From positions 91,702-155,701 of the forward strand of contig JAMLJB010000004.1 in NCBI GenBank assembly GCA_023953835.1: a stretch of DNA of 64,000 bases, read 5' to 3'. The DNA comes from Rhizobiaceae bacterium (GTDB taxonomy: Bacteria; Pseudomonadota; Alphaproteobacteria; Rhizobiales; Rhizobiaceae). Below the pieces are notes generated by a model that ran no database searches, was not told the origin of the DNA, and saw nothing but the letters and a program-made list of their open reading frames with translations. Positions 8,477 through 16,554 of this stretch are shown piece by piece. The position numbers and the translations under genes were made by a program. Position 1 is the stretch's first letter; each line of letters begins with the position of its first letter.

Positions 8477-9040
8477 CTATGAGGCAATCGGGTGGATGGA
8501 AATGGCCGACAAACCTTTGGCGCCGCGCCCGAAGCGGATCTTGACGGCATCTCCGGGCAGGAGGCGGGTCATGCCGAACCGACGCAACGTTTCCATATGG
8601 ACGAAAATATCCTCGGTGCCGACACCGCGAGTCAGAAAGCCGAACCCCTTTTCGCGATTGAACCATTTAACGGTCACCGGTTCGGGACCATAGATGTCCC
8701 TTACCTTATTGAGACAGCGTTCAACGGCCGCATCGATCCCCGCTGTGGCCAGTGAATTGTCGACCAACAGGACCTTGAAAGCCTGTAACCCTTTGTCGCT
8801 CTGTGCCGCCAGACAATGCAACCGCGCGCCCTGAAGGACCGTGGGGTAGCGGTCGCGCTGCAGGCAGTGGGCGTGCAAGAAGACATCTCCAAGAGCGCCG
8901 TCGTCCGGCTGGATGAAGCCATATCCCTTGGCAACGTCGAACCATTTGACCAGCCCACTGACAGCGACCACTATGCTTGTTTCATCAACATATTCAGGAA
9001 ATTCGGCGCCTGAGGCCTTGCTGTCCATTGCGATGCTCAT
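8477..9040 (-). CDS. double cold-shock-domain protein
   Basis: The 187-residue product contains two cold-shock domains. The first (about residues 28-95) has KWFDVAKGYGFIQ and DVFLH; the second (about 118-185) has KWFNREKGFGFLT and DIFVH. These are the RNP1 and RNP2 nucleic-acid-binding motifs. Duplicated CSD proteins are typical of Rhizobiales and are expected to bind single-stranded RNA or DNA in the cytoplasm as RNA chaperones. The start is ambiguous among a TTG and two nearby ATGs; the first ATG is used here. Confidence 0.88.
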   Translation of the reverse strand: MSIAMDSKASGAEFPEYVDETSIVVAVSGLVKWFDVAKGYGFIQPDDGALGDVFLHAHCLQRDRYPTVLQGARLHCLAAQSDKGLQAFKVLLVDNSLATAGIDAAVERCLNKVRDIYGPEPVTVKWFNREKGFGFLTRGVGTEDIFVHMETLRRFGMTRLLPGDAVKIRFGRGAKGLSAISIHPIAS

Positions 9041-9169
9041 CAAGAAGCCACTGATTCGCCCGATTTGAAACTACCAAAGACGCTGGCGCATGGGAATTCG
9101 CAGGCTGATGCCTACAACCGAAGATAGCATACGGCTATCGACGCGAAGACGCATGGAGAGACAATAGTA

Positions 9170-9361
9170 GTGAAATTCGAACCCGAAATCGATGCCATGA
9201 CAAGCCTTCCGGAAACCTCTGTATTCCTGAAAGCCGTGCTCAAGATGGCCATGGCACAGAATCCGACCGATGCCGCTCGTGACACTCGTATCGCCTCTGA
9301 GGTGCTGGAAAGACGCGCCGAGCGATTACAACGCGAACCGGGAAACGACAATCATGGTTGA
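9170..9361 (+). CDS. small hypothetical protein
   Basis: A 63-residue frame starting at GTG, with GGAGAG 10 bases upstream. The predicted product is helical and charged, with a hydrophobic segment FLKAVLKMAM in the middle and a basic C-terminal half. No family is recognised. The ribosome site and amino acid composition suggest a real small gene, but no conservation evidence is available from the sequence alone. Confidence 0.4.
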   Translation: MKFEPEIDAMTSLPETSVFLKAVLKMAMAQNPTDAARDTRIASEVLERRAERLQREPGNDNHG

Positions 9362-9498
9362 AATAGGTTGCATCCTCTTTGGGTGAAACCCTGGTCGGCA
9401 GGGTGCTTCGTAACCAGCGCACCCGCTAAACCATTCGTTAACGCTAAGGTCGCGCCATTCTGGCATCCTGCAGCCTGCTATGCGATTTGCCGTCCATT

Positions 9499-10617
9499 AT
9501 GCTCTTCGATCCAGACGACAATGTTTTGGCCTCTGGTCAGAATGCCATCCCGCAGACTGCGCTATCGACAATCCGGCTCCAATTGCTGACGGCAGAAGCG
9601 TGTCAGCAATGGCTCGCGGTGCAAGAAATTGACGCTGGCGGCAGCGTACCCGAGGTGGCGGCTTCCGAATTCGATGCATTCTTCAATAATCCGGTGGTCG
9701 GAATGTATCGATCGACGCCCGGTGGCCGCCTGCTGCGCTCGAATCCTGCGCTGGTCAGCCTGCACGGCTACCGAAGCGAACAAGAGTTCGTTGCCGCTAT
9801 CAATGACATCGCGACCGAATGGTACGTCGATCCGATGCGGCGCGACGCGTTCTGCCGGCTGATGAAGGAGCACGGCAAGGTCACTGACTTCGTGTCGGAA
9901 ATCTATCGGCATGGCACGCGCGAGCGCATCTGGATCACTGAGACGGCATGGATCGTCCCCGACGTGCTTGGCCGGCCGGCCTGCTATGCCGGCACGGTGG
10001 CCGAGATTACCGCCAGGAGAGAGGCCGAAGCGTTGCTTGAACATCATGCTGATCATGATCCCTTGACCGACCTTGCCAACCGCCGACTGTTGAAGCGGCG
10101 GCTTGACCGGGCGCTTTCGACGCTTGATCCAGGGGAAGGGATCGTCGCCGTCTTATGCCTCGATCTCGACGGTTTCAAACCCGTCAATGACCGCTACGGA
10201 CATGCGGCCGGTGATGCCATACTGGTCGAGGTCGCGCGACGCCTGGCATCGACTTCAAGAGCCAGCGACCTTGTCGCGCGCGTGGGCGGCGACGAGTTCA
10301 CCGTCCTGATCAGCCGTGCTGACCATGGCGATGATGCCGTGGTGGCGGCGCGGCGCTTCCGGCGGGCCGTCAGCGAACCCTATGACATTGGCGACGAGAC
10401 GGTGACCATCGGCGTCAGCATCGGCATTGCGTTCGCTCCCTTGCATGGTTTCGATGCCCGTCAGTTGCTCGAAAACGCCGACATCGCGCTCTATCGGGCC
10501 AAGCGCGCTGGCCGAAATCACCTCAGAATATTCGATAGCGAACGACAGCCGCCGTCCTCATGCGTAGGCAGATCTGAACTCCCGCCGCTGTCCGCATCGC
10601 GCCTCGAATGGCGTTGA
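9499..10617 (+). CDS. PAS-GGDEF diguanylate cyclase
   Basis: A 372-residue soluble protein. A PAS-like sensor domain lies at about residues 60-175 (NNPVVGMYRSTPGGRLLRSNPALVSLHGY), then a GGDEF domain at about 185-350. The active-site motif is intact (VGGDEF, near residue 263), and RASD five residues before it is the RxxD inhibitory site for c-di-GMP feedback. It should make c-di-GMP from two GTP in response to a PAS ligand. No EAL domain is present. The frame also offers a TTG start 12 bases upstream; no convincing ribosome site is seen for either. Confidence 0.85.
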   Translation: MLFDPDDNVLASGQNAIPQTALSTIRLQLLTAEACQQWLAVQEIDAGGSVPEVAASEFDAFFNNPVVGMYRSTPGGRLLRSNPALVSLHGYRSEQEFVAAINDIATEWYVDPMRRDAFCRLMKEHGKVTDFVSEIYRHGTRERIWITETAWIVPDVLGRPACYAGTVAEITARREAEALLEHHADHDPLTDLANRRLLKRRLDRALSTLDPGEGIVAVLCLDLDGFKPVNDRYGHAAGDAILVEVARRLASTSRASDLVARVGGDEFTVLISRADHGDDAVVAARRFRRAVSEPYDIGDETVTIGVSIGIAFAPLHGFDARQLLENADIALYRAKRAGRNHLRIFDSERQPPSSCVGRSELPPLSASRLEWR

Positions 10618-11077
10618 CAGTTGCTAACCTTTTCGATCGTTGCCGTCCCGCGCCACATCCGAGCTATCCTCTTCTTTCTCCTAACTCGCGCCGCTCATTA
10701 TAATCAGTCCCGCCCCGCAGTCTTCGCTCTTGCTCACGAACGAGTAGGGTGATATTCCTACTTTGCAAAATCAATATATCTCTACAAAATAACAGTATAA
10801 AAAAAATATCGCATAATAAACATTATGGAACGCAACTAGGCGGTAAGCCTGCTGTTGTTTTTCTCACCCAAATTGCAATTTGCGCAGTATTGGATTTATT
10901 GCAGGGTGTTGCGATCATCTGTGAGGAGTCTTCGATAGCCGGTTTGAGTGAGCATGATCTAGCCCCTCGAAGCCGATTAACGTAGCATTTCGCCCCCAGC
11001 CGGAACCAACCCCAACCCCCAACCGTTGAAGTCTGTAGCAATATGTACTATAGTAGAGAGTGCTATAGAGAGGCGGC
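10618..11077. other. AT-rich intergenic region
   Basis: About 460 bases without a convincing gene. The centre (about 10745-10850) is much more AT-rich than the surroundings and contains A-runs, suggesting a foreign junction or a regulatory region. The right end holds the putative toxin-antitoxin promoter with repeated CTATAG boxes. Confidence 0.5.
11048..11068 (+). promoter_or_regulatory. putative toxin-antitoxin operator
   Basis: Two CTATAG boxes, themselves palindromic, are spaced 15 bases apart (11048-11053 and 11063-11068) just before the GTG start of the RelE-like toxin. Such short repeats at the start of a type II module are the usual site for autorepression by the antitoxin. Confidence 0.45.
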
Positions 11078-11464
11078 GTGCTGATATTCAAGATCAGGGG
11101 CGTGGTGCGGTTTGCGCGCCGGCAACGGATCGCCGACGCCAGCTTGCGCGAGGCGATCGCGCGGGCAGAGCGCGGATTGATCGACGCCGATCTAGGCAGC
11201 GGCCTCATCAAGCAGCGTGTAGCGCGGCCCGGACAAGGCCGCTCTGGCGGGTTTCGGATGATCGTCGCCTATCGGACGGCCGACCGCGCGGTGTTTCTAT
11301 ACGGGTTTGCCAAGAGTGACCGCGACAACATCGAGGATGACGAATTGGAGGACCTGCGCACGATCGGCGCGAACTGGCTTGCCGCATCGGCCGAGGTCGT
11401 AAGGCAGGCGCTACAGGACGGAGATTTGCAGGAGATCGAGCATGACCACGACGAAGAAGCCTAG
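11078..11464 (+). CDS. RelE/HigB-like type II toxin
   Basis: The 128-residue product has the compact core of RelE-type mRNA interferases (about residues 1-95), with the strand motif GGFRMIVAYRTADRAVFLYGFAKSDRDNI typical of the PF06296-like group. A longer acidic C-terminal tail follows. It starts at GTG after GAGAGG and overlaps the following antitoxin gene by 23 bases, giving translational coupling. It is expected to cleave mRNA on the ribosome unless held by the antitoxin. Toxin-first order is characteristic of HigBA-like systems. Confidence 0.8.
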   Translation: MLIFKIRGVVRFARRQRIADASLREAIARAERGLIDADLGSGLIKQRVARPGQGRSGGFRMIVAYRTADRAVFLYGFAKSDRDNIEDDELEDLRTIGANWLAASAEVVRQALQDGDLQEIEHDHDEEA

Positions 11465-11777
11465 CCGCCTTGCCCGTGAAATCGCGGAAATGGCGGGCGC
11501 GCAGCGCCGCCATGGGATCATGGACGAGGCGACCTATGAGAAGATCACGGCCCGCCACCTTGGGGAGAAGGCCCTGCCGACCGAGACGCCGATTACGGGA
11601 GCGGAAGTGCGCGCGGTGCGCGAACAGGCGCACTTGAGCCAAGCCGCGTTCGCTCGATACCTCAACATGACGACCGGCTATGTCTCGCAGATTGAGCGCG
11701 GTGCTCGACAGGCTAAGGGACCAGCCCTTGCCTTGCTGAACGTCATCCGCCGCAAGGGCATTGACGCCCTGCAATAG
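11442..11777 (+). CDS. HigA-like XRE-family antitoxin
   Basis: A 111-residue DNA-binding protein. The C-terminal half holds a Cro/CI-type helix-turn-helix (VRAVREQAHLSQAAFARYL..TGYVSQIERG). The N-terminal half would wrap the toxin. AGGAGA lies 6 bases before the ATG, inside the end of the toxin gene. It should neutralise the neighbouring RelE-like toxin and repress the shared promoter. Confidence 0.85.
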   Translation: MTTTKKPSRLAREIAEMAGAQRRHGIMDEATYEKITARHLGEKALPTETPITGAEVRAVREQAHLSQAAFARYLNMTTGYVSQIERGARQAKGPALALLNVIRRKGIDALQ

Positions 11778-11794
11778 TGAACCGGCAACAACTC

Positions 11795-11820
11795 GGCAGG
11801 GCAGTGTACTAGGCCCTGCC
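11795..11820 (+). terminator. GC-rich hairpin after the antitoxin gene
   Basis: Perfect 8-bp stem GGCAGGGC/GCCCTGCC with a 10-base loop. There is no U-run after it, so it may be a weak terminator, an RNA-stability element or an operator. Confidence 0.4.
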
Positions 11821-11842
11821 ACTGTATAGGAGGCACGATTCA

Positions 11843-12094
11843 ATGACGGATAACGAACTACAGCACATACTTGCCGTATCACGCTCAGCCAAGCGCAAGA
11901 ATGACTACGGTGTCCTCTCGACAAGCGAGCGGCTGACCGTTGCTATTGTCCTCAACAGGCCCGAGTGGTTGGCCGAGATGAATTACACACTGCCCGAAGC
12001 CATCGAACGCGTCGGGCCTGAGTGGCTGGCGCTTATTCCCAAGGCTGCGAAGGAATTGGAGTACGAAGAGGAGCACGCGGCGGGCGAGGCATGA
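11843..12094 (+). CDS. small hypothetical protein
   Basis: An 83-residue protein with a strong AGGAGG ribosome site about 10 bases before ATG. The product is mostly helical, with a conserved-looking central segment LSTSERLTVAIVLNRPEWLAE and an acidic tail. It directly follows the toxin-antitoxin pair and a hairpin, so it may be separately expressed. No family is recognised; a role beside the TA module is possible but unproven. Confidence 0.6.
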   Translation: MTDNELQHILAVSRSAKRKNDYGVLSTSERLTVAIVLNRPEWLAEMNYTLPEAIERVGPEWLALIPKAAKELEYEEEHAAGEA

Positions 12095-12117
12095 GTGCTC
12101 GGGTAGACGAGACCGCG

Positions 12118-12369
12118 CTAGGCCAGCCCGCCGACAAAGCCGCTCAATTCATCTAGCCGCACCATGGACAGACGGACGGCGCCCCGACACCCGCGCGCCC
12201 TGCACACCGTCTCGCGCTCCAGCTCGTCGATGTAGATAAATTCGCGCTCCGGAGACGTGCAGACCGTCGCACGCGTCAGGTAATGGACGTGCCCACATCG
12301 CTTGCATCGCGCCTCGATCTTTTGATGGTCAGCCAGATCACCCACACGGATTTGTTGTTTCCAGCCCAT
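12118..12369 (-). CDS. small Cys-rich (zinc-ribbon-like) protein coupled to the Y-family polymerase
   Basis: This 83-residue gene starts at an ATG that overlaps the TGA stop of the polymerase gene by one base, so it is translationally coupled to it. It has CKRCGH near residue 22 and CRARGC near residue 59, a C-x2-C..C-x4-C layout that could bind zinc. The rest is rich in basic residues. It would be expressed in the same SOS-controlled transcript. Function unknown; a nucleic-acid-binding accessory for the polymerase is an inference from position and motif. Confidence 0.6.
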   Translation of the reverse strand: MGWKQQIRVGDLADHQKIEARCKRCGHVHYLTRATVCTSPEREFIYIDELERETVCRARGCRGAVRLSMVRLDELSGFVGGLA

Positions 12370-13634
12370 CACCAGAAATCCTCCGCCGAGGGAATGCGCG
12401 TATAGCTGATCTTGCCGCCGACATGGCCGCCGGCCGGCGGCCGCCACATGCCGAGGCTGACCACCGTGCCGGCATAGCGCATGTTGAGCCCGTCGATAGC
12501 CTGGCTGGCGTTTTCCCAACGCCGGCGCTGCCGATCGTCGTTGAGCAGCAAATCGAGCTGACGCTCGTTCGACGACGACAAATCGTAGAGCGTCACGCCA
12601 AGACGGAAAATCGTGAGGCCGCGCGGATAGGCGCGATGCACCCTGCCCCACAGTTCGCCCAGGGCTGAAAGGATGGCCTGGTCGTCGTTGACGACAGGCA
12701 AGGCGCATTTCCCCATCCACGAACCGTCGCGGATCGAAAGCCAGAGCCACAGCCCCGACGCATAGTAATTTTCGCGCCGCAGCCGCCGCGCCGCCTTGGT
12801 CAGCAACAGGCGCGAAATCCCGCGCGCCGCCTCGACGTTGCGCGCCTCCGGAGGAAGCACGCGGCCATGCCCGAACATGCCGCGGCTCGAAGCGGGCGCC
12901 TGTATGTCGTAACCATGCAGGGCATACCACAAGCGCTCGCCGGTGACGTTGCCCCACAGCTTGCGCATGTGCTTCGGCTGAAGGCTGTAGAGCGCTTCGG
13001 TGGAAGATATGCCGGCACGGTAAAGCCGCTTCGCCATATTCCCGCCGACGCCGGGAATATCCTCCATATTCACGGCCAGCAGCGGCGCGGGCAGGTCCGC
13101 CGGCGACCAAATCGCGAGGCCATCGCCATAGCCGCCAACATGACGCTTGCCTTCCTTGCAGGCCATTTTTGCGAGCTGACGATTCGCGGCAAAGCCGATC
13201 GAGCAGGTAATCCATGGTCCGACGTTGTCGGCGATCGCCGCCTTGATGCGAGCGGCCAGGGACCACGGGTCCGCCCGGCCGCTCGCATCGAGACGACACG
13301 TCAGCTCGTCTATCGACTTCGCCGTGTCGATCGGAATAACGGTCTCAATTTCCGACAGCAGCGCATTATGAGCGCGCCGGTACAGGTCCGGCTCTTGCGG
13401 AACCAGCATCAGGTCGGGACAAAGCCGCTTCGCTTCTTCAATCGGCATGACGTTCTTGACGCCATAGGCTTTCGCCTCCCGCGAGCAGGCAATGACGGCC
13501 GTGCGCGTCGTGCCCTCGAACGGCACGACGCCGACAGGACGGCCGCGCAGGCGCCGATCACACTGCTGGTGGACGCTGGCAAAGAAGCCATCCATATCGA
13601 GGTAGAGGCGCTCGATTGTCTCCGGCTTGCGCAT
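12369..13634 (-). CDS. Y-family DNA polymerase (DinB/UmuC-like)
   Basis: A 421-residue translesion polymerase. The N terminus LYLDMDGFFASVHQ contains the first metal-binding aspartate. KSIDELTCRL holds the catalytic Asp-Glu pair, with SIGFAANRQLAKMACK and the DIPGVGGNMAKRLYRAG helix-hairpin-helix following. This is the plasmid-type impB/mucB/samB-like group. It can copy past damaged template bases at the cost of fidelity. A LexA box 24 bases before the start, inside a perfect inverted repeat, shows SOS control. It co-transcribes with the small Cys-rich gene. Confidence 0.88.
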   Translation of the reverse strand: MRKPETIERLYLDMDGFFASVHQQCDRRLRGRPVGVVPFEGTTRTAVIACSREAKAYGVKNVMPIEEAKRLCPDLMLVPQEPDLYRRAHNALLSEIETVIPIDTAKSIDELTCRLDASGRADPWSLAARIKAAIADNVGPWITCSIGFAANRQLAKMACKEGKRHVGGYGDGLAIWSPADLPAPLLAVNMEDIPGVGGNMAKRLYRAGISSTEALYSLQPKHMRKLWGNVTGERLWYALHGYDIQAPASSRGMFGHGRVLPPEARNVEAARGISRLLLTKAARRLRRENYYASGLWLWLSIRDGSWMGKCALPVVNDDQAILSALGELWGRVHRAYPRGLTIFRLGVTLYDLSSSNERQLDLLLNDDRQRRRWENASQAIDGLNMRYAGTVVSLGMWRPPAGGHVGGKISYTRIPSAEDFW

Positions 13635-13679
13635 TCTGTGTTCTCATTCTGTCACGAGAACAGAATGAGAACACAGAAT
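13633..13679. repeat. perfect 20-bp inverted repeat at the polymerase start
   Basis: Arms 13633-13652 and 13660-13679 are perfect reverse complements with a 7-base spacer. The left arm begins inside the start codon of the polymerase gene. In RNA the arms could form a strong hairpin that covers the ribosome-binding region; as DNA the repeat contains the LexA box. Confidence 0.85.
13658..13672 (-). promoter_or_regulatory. LexA box for the Y-family polymerase operon
   Basis: GAACAGAATGAGAAC equals GTTC-N7-GTTC on the minus strand, the alphaproteobacterial SOS box. It lies 24 bases upstream of the polymerase start. Confidence 0.8.
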
Positions 13680-13718
13680 CCGGCTCGACCGTCAAGAGGA
13701 AAAGGAATAATTTCCTTA

Positions 13719-13949
13719 TCAGTCCCGCGACCACCCTTCTACGGTGTCCTCGAGCGCGAATCCCAATTTCCGTGCCAGATCCCCGAGTTCTTCGGTGATT
13801 TCACCCGCCACAATTCCCTCCCTCGCCGCATCGGCAAGGCATTGCTCGGCCAGCTTCCGCGGTCGGTCCTTGTCACCTCGTTCATACATCTCCAGGTTCA
13901 CATGCTTGCCGATCCACCGATCGACATAATCAACGCCTCGGCCGCTCAT
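13719..13949 (-). CDS. DUF768-like small protein
   Basis: The 76-residue product begins MSGRGVDYVDRWIGKHV and has LAEQCLADAAREGIVAGEITEELGDL, which resembles the DUF768 family common in rhizobia. The ATG is preceded by AGGGAGA about 9 bases upstream; an in-frame GTG lies 6 bases earlier. It sits between the polymerase operon and the divergent SOS-linked gene. DUF768 proteins have no established function. Confidence 0.6.
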   Translation of the reverse strand: MSGRGVDYVDRWIGKHVNLEMYERGDKDRPRKLAEQCLADAAREGIVAGEITEELGDLARKLGFALEDTVEGWSRD

Positions 13950-14007
13950 AGACACCGTCTCCCTCTTCGACCGACCGATCTTGCTACCCGATTTCTAAAT
14001 TTCCCAC

Positions 14008-14038
14008 TTGACTCGCGTTCTCATTCTGTTCCTATTTT
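14008..14038 (+). promoter_or_regulatory. promoter with embedded LexA box (14017-14031)
   Basis: GTTCTCATTCTGTTC at 14017-14031 is an exact GTTC-N7-GTTC SOS box. It lies between a TTGACT -35-like element (14008-14013) and a TATTTT -10-like element (14033-14038), so LexA binding would block the promoter directly. The gene starting at 14060 is 28 bases further on. Confidence 0.75.
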
Positions 14039-14059
14039 ATGCCCCGACAGGAGTTCGCC

Positions 14060-14677
14060 ATGAGACACGAACGCATCGAGCGGAACTTCCCGGTCGTCAA
14101 GATTTCAATTCCGAAGGCTACCCCCAACGAGCTACAGCGTGGAGAGGACGCGGCGATCGCCGTATTCAGCCGTGCCGGCATTTCCCCCGCGCAAGCAGCC
14201 GACGGCATCAGCCTACGTGAAGCCTGGGACATCGCCGGCTTTCCCGACGACTTCGACATTTCGGACCAGGACATGGATAACGCCTCCGTCTGGGACGAGG
14301 CCGACCACGCGGCCGTCAAGGCGGCATGTGCGCAATGGGCGCAACAGGGGCGATCACCGCCCTTGAGCGCTCACCTACAGCTCGTCACCGATCCGGCAAC
14401 CCAACTTGTCGATCGCACGACGGCACTTGCCCTGCTTCGATCACGCGTCGAGGAGGCCACCAAGCCAAGCGAGTACCTCGACGCCACCATCGGCGATCTC
14501 GCCTGGATCGTGGCGGCCGACGTCGAGGACGAACGTCATGCGCAGGAACTGGTCAACGAGGTCACGATCGCGTTTACTGCCCTTCAGCTATCCAGCTTCA
14601 GACCGGTTGACCCGGTCGACCCCAAGCGGCAAGCCGTTCTGAACGCAATCGACACGCTGGAAAAGAGGTCGGGCTGA
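14060..14677 (+). CDS. hypothetical protein under LexA control
   Basis: A 205-residue soluble protein. ATG 14060 is chosen because CAGGAG lies 8 bases before it; an in-frame ATG at 14039 overlaps the promoter. No catalytic motif or family is recognised. The sequence is acidic and largely helical, with a segment LDATIGDLAWIVAADVEDERHAQELV. The LexA box just upstream and the following SRAP gene suggest a role in the DNA-damage response. Confidence 0.7.
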   Translation: MRHERIERNFPVVKISIPKATPNELQRGEDAAIAVFSRAGISPAQAADGISLREAWDIAGFPDDFDISDQDMDNASVWDEADHAAVKAACAQWAQQGRSPPLSAHLQLVTDPATQLVDRTTALALLRSRVEEATKPSEYLDATIGDLAWIVAADVEDERHAQELVNEVTIAFTALQLSSFRPVDPVDPKRQAVLNAIDTLEKRSG

Positions 14678-14718
14678 CTCAATCGGCCGCAAAGCGCTGA
14701 CTACGCGAAAGGAAGCCC

Positions 14719-15453
14719 ATGTGCGGCCGCTACACCCGCTATCTGCCCTGGTCTGAAATCCATCGTCTCTATCGGCTCACGGCGCCGGCCGACACCGGCA
14801 GGAACGACATGGAGCCGCGATACAATATCGCGCCAACACAAACCGTTCCCTTCATCACCAGTGCAGATGACGGACAAAAGCTGCACGAAGGCAGATGGTG
14901 GCTGGTGCCGTTTTGGGCAAAAGAGATCCCGAAATATCCGATGTTCAACGCCCGATCAGAGGATGCGGAAAAGAAGCCTGCTTTCCGGGACGCCTTCAAA
15001 AGCAAGCGCTGTCTGATACCGGCGGACGGATTTTACGAGTGGACAAAGAGCCCGGCCGATGGCGAGAAAGACCCCTGGCATATCTTTCGGCCGGACCACC
15101 AACCTTTCAGCTTTGCCGGTCTGTGGGCCTACAACAAGGCGCTCGATCTCACGAGTTGCACCATTCTGACGGCGGCGGCAGATGAACCGATGCGCCAGCT
15201 TCACGATCGTCAGCCAATCATCCTCGACCCATCAGTCTATGACGCCTGGCTCGACCCCGTCACCTCCGTTCCGGACGCAAAACAGTTGCTGAGCCACAAT
15301 CTCGATGGGCGGCTGAAATTCTACCGCGTCGGCCGCGAGGTCAACAAATCCACGAAGGACAAGATGCGCAACGACGATGCCCGAATGATCGAGCCAATTC
15401 GCCTCGAGAACGCTCCAACAGTCTCCGGCTCCCTGGCAGGCGAAGGAAACTGA
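14719..15453 (+). CDS. SOS response-associated peptidase (SRAP, YedK/HMCES family)
   Basis: The 244-residue product starts MCGRYT, with the invariant Cys2 that crosslinks to abasic sites in single-stranded DNA. Other family marks are RYNIAPTQ, NARSE (Asn of the active site), GFYEW (Glu) and a histidine in RQLHDRQPIIL. The enzyme protects abasic sites during replication and can later release itself. It lies 41 bases after the LexA-controlled gene and is probably co-transcribed with it. Confidence 0.92.
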   Translation: MCGRYTRYLPWSEIHRLYRLTAPADTGRNDMEPRYNIAPTQTVPFITSADDGQKLHEGRWWLVPFWAKEIPKYPMFNARSEDAEKKPAFRDAFKSKRCLIPADGFYEWTKSPADGEKDPWHIFRPDHQPFSFAGLWAYNKALDLTSCTILTAAADEPMRQLHDRQPIILDPSVYDAWLDPVTSVPDAKQLLSHNLDGRLKFYRVGREVNKSTKDKMRNDDARMIEPIRLENAPTVSGSLAGEGN

Positions 15454-15470
15454 CGCTCACCCGCCCAATG

Positions 15471-15681
15471 TCAGGCGATCGTTTCCACTATCTCGTAATC
15501 CATTATCAGCGGGCCGATCCCCTCATTGAGCAAGGTCAGCATAGTTTCCGCCGTTGGCGTGGGAAGCTCGATCCGCTCGACCCGCATAGGCCGCCATTCG
15601 GAGCTTTCACCTTGGGCTGCAATCTCCTTGCGCAGGTCGAAGACTTCTTGCCGAACCTCATCCAGTCCGGCGTAAAACAGC
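15471..15681 (-). pseudogene. 3' part of a gene split by the IS66 element
   Basis: The frame reads leftward from the IS66 boundary as ELFYAGLDEVRQEVFDLRKE and ends at 15471. Removing the element and one copy of the 8-bp duplication joins it in frame with 18212-18290. The restored product is about 92 residues. No family is recognised. A start within the element (15734) could produce a short chimeric version. Confidence 0.75.
15674..15681. repeat. IS66 target-site duplication, left copy
   Basis: AAAACAGC, identical to 18212-18219. Confidence 0.92.
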
Positions 15682-15755
15682 GTAAGCGGCAAGGACATCC
15701 CACGTAGCGGCGGCAGCGGGGATTTGGGATTCATCAGCTTTGGGATTTGGAGCTG

Positions 15756-16151
15756 ATGATGGAAATTTCCATAAGCAGGCCTATGCCTGATGATAGAAAC
15801 AGTCAGGTGATCGAGCATCTTGCTGCGCGTCCCCTTCGAGGTCGCCGTCAGTGGTCGGAAGAGGCGAAGGCCCGGCTTGTAGCGGAAACGCTTGTGCCTG
15901 GCGCAAACGTCTCGGCCATCGCACGGGAAGCGGGGATGGCGCCGTCGCAGTTGTTCGGCTGGCGGCGCAAAGCTCTTGGGAAGGATTTGCCGGCCTCGGA
16001 GGACAATGGTCCTGCGGTTCAGTTCACCCGGTTCGAGCCGGCCTATGGCGCTGCGATCGAAATTGTCGTGGGCGACCTGATCGTGCGGGTCGGGGCGAAC
16101 GTGGATCCAGATCATCTTGCACGGGTCATCCGGGCGGCACGAGCGGCATGA
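15756..16151 (+). CDS. tnpA: IS66 accessory protein TnpA
   Basis: A 131-residue protein of the IS66 Orf1 group. A helix-turn-helix is visible in RQWSEEAKARLVAETLVPGANVSAIAREAGMAPSQLFGWRRK, split here only for description, and is expected to bind the element ends. Start choice is among ATG 15756, ATG 15759 and a TTG upstream. Its stop overlaps the start of tnpB by four bases. Confidence 0.85.
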   Translation: MMEISISRPMPDDRNSQVIEHLAARPLRGRRQWSEEAKARLVAETLVPGANVSAIAREAGMAPSQLFGWRRKALGKDLPASEDNGPAVQFTRFEPAYGAAIEIVVGDLIVRVGANVDPDHLARVIRAARAA

Positions 16152-16492
16152 TCCCCTCGGGCGTTACTGTTTATGTTGCGAGCACGCCGGTCGACTTCCG
16201 CAAGGGACCATTGTCGTTGATGGCGCTTGTTCGTGACGGCGGTGTGGATCCTTTCGATGGTTCTCTTTATGTCTTCCGTCCGAAAAGAGCAGATCGGGTG
16301 AAGATCGTCTGGTGGGATGGCTCCGGGGTCTGCCTGTATGCAAAAACGCTGGAGAAATCGCAGTTTTGTTGGCCCCGGATCGGGCCTGCGCGTCTTCGGC
16401 TGAACCATGCGCAACTGCTTGCACTGGTCGACGGCCTGGACTGGAAGCGGGTTCGGCCGGTAGGGGTGAAGCGACCCCAAAGCTTGGGCTGA
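16148..16492 (+). CDS. tnpB: IS66 accessory protein TnpB
   Basis: The 114-residue product matches IS66 Orf2: VYVASTPVDFRKGPLSLMAL near the start, DGSLYVFRPKRADRVKIVWWD in the middle and KSQFCWP toward the end. It is needed for transposition together with TnpA and TnpC, although its biochemical role is unclear. Translation is coupled to tnpA through an ATGA overlap. Confidence 0.92.
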   Translation: MIPSGVTVYVASTPVDFRKGPLSLMALVRDGGVDPFDGSLYVFRPKRADRVKIVWWDGSGVCLYAKTLEKSQFCWPRIGPARLRLNHAQLLALVDGLDWKRVRPVGVKRPQSLG

Positions 16493-16554
16493 CGTGCCTG
16501 AGGCAAAGTGAATCACGGCTCTGAAACGGTTGGGAAAACGGCCTGATCTGTGCT

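Noticed and set aside
10749..10985. 78-residue open frame in the AT-rich gap
   Set aside because: No ribosome site, composition unlike neighbours, and no recognisable pattern; it lies in the likely promoter region.
12370..13299. Long minus-strand frame overlapping the Y-family polymerase
   Set aside because: It is the shadow of the polymerase in another frame; only its last 83 codons form a separate coupled gene.
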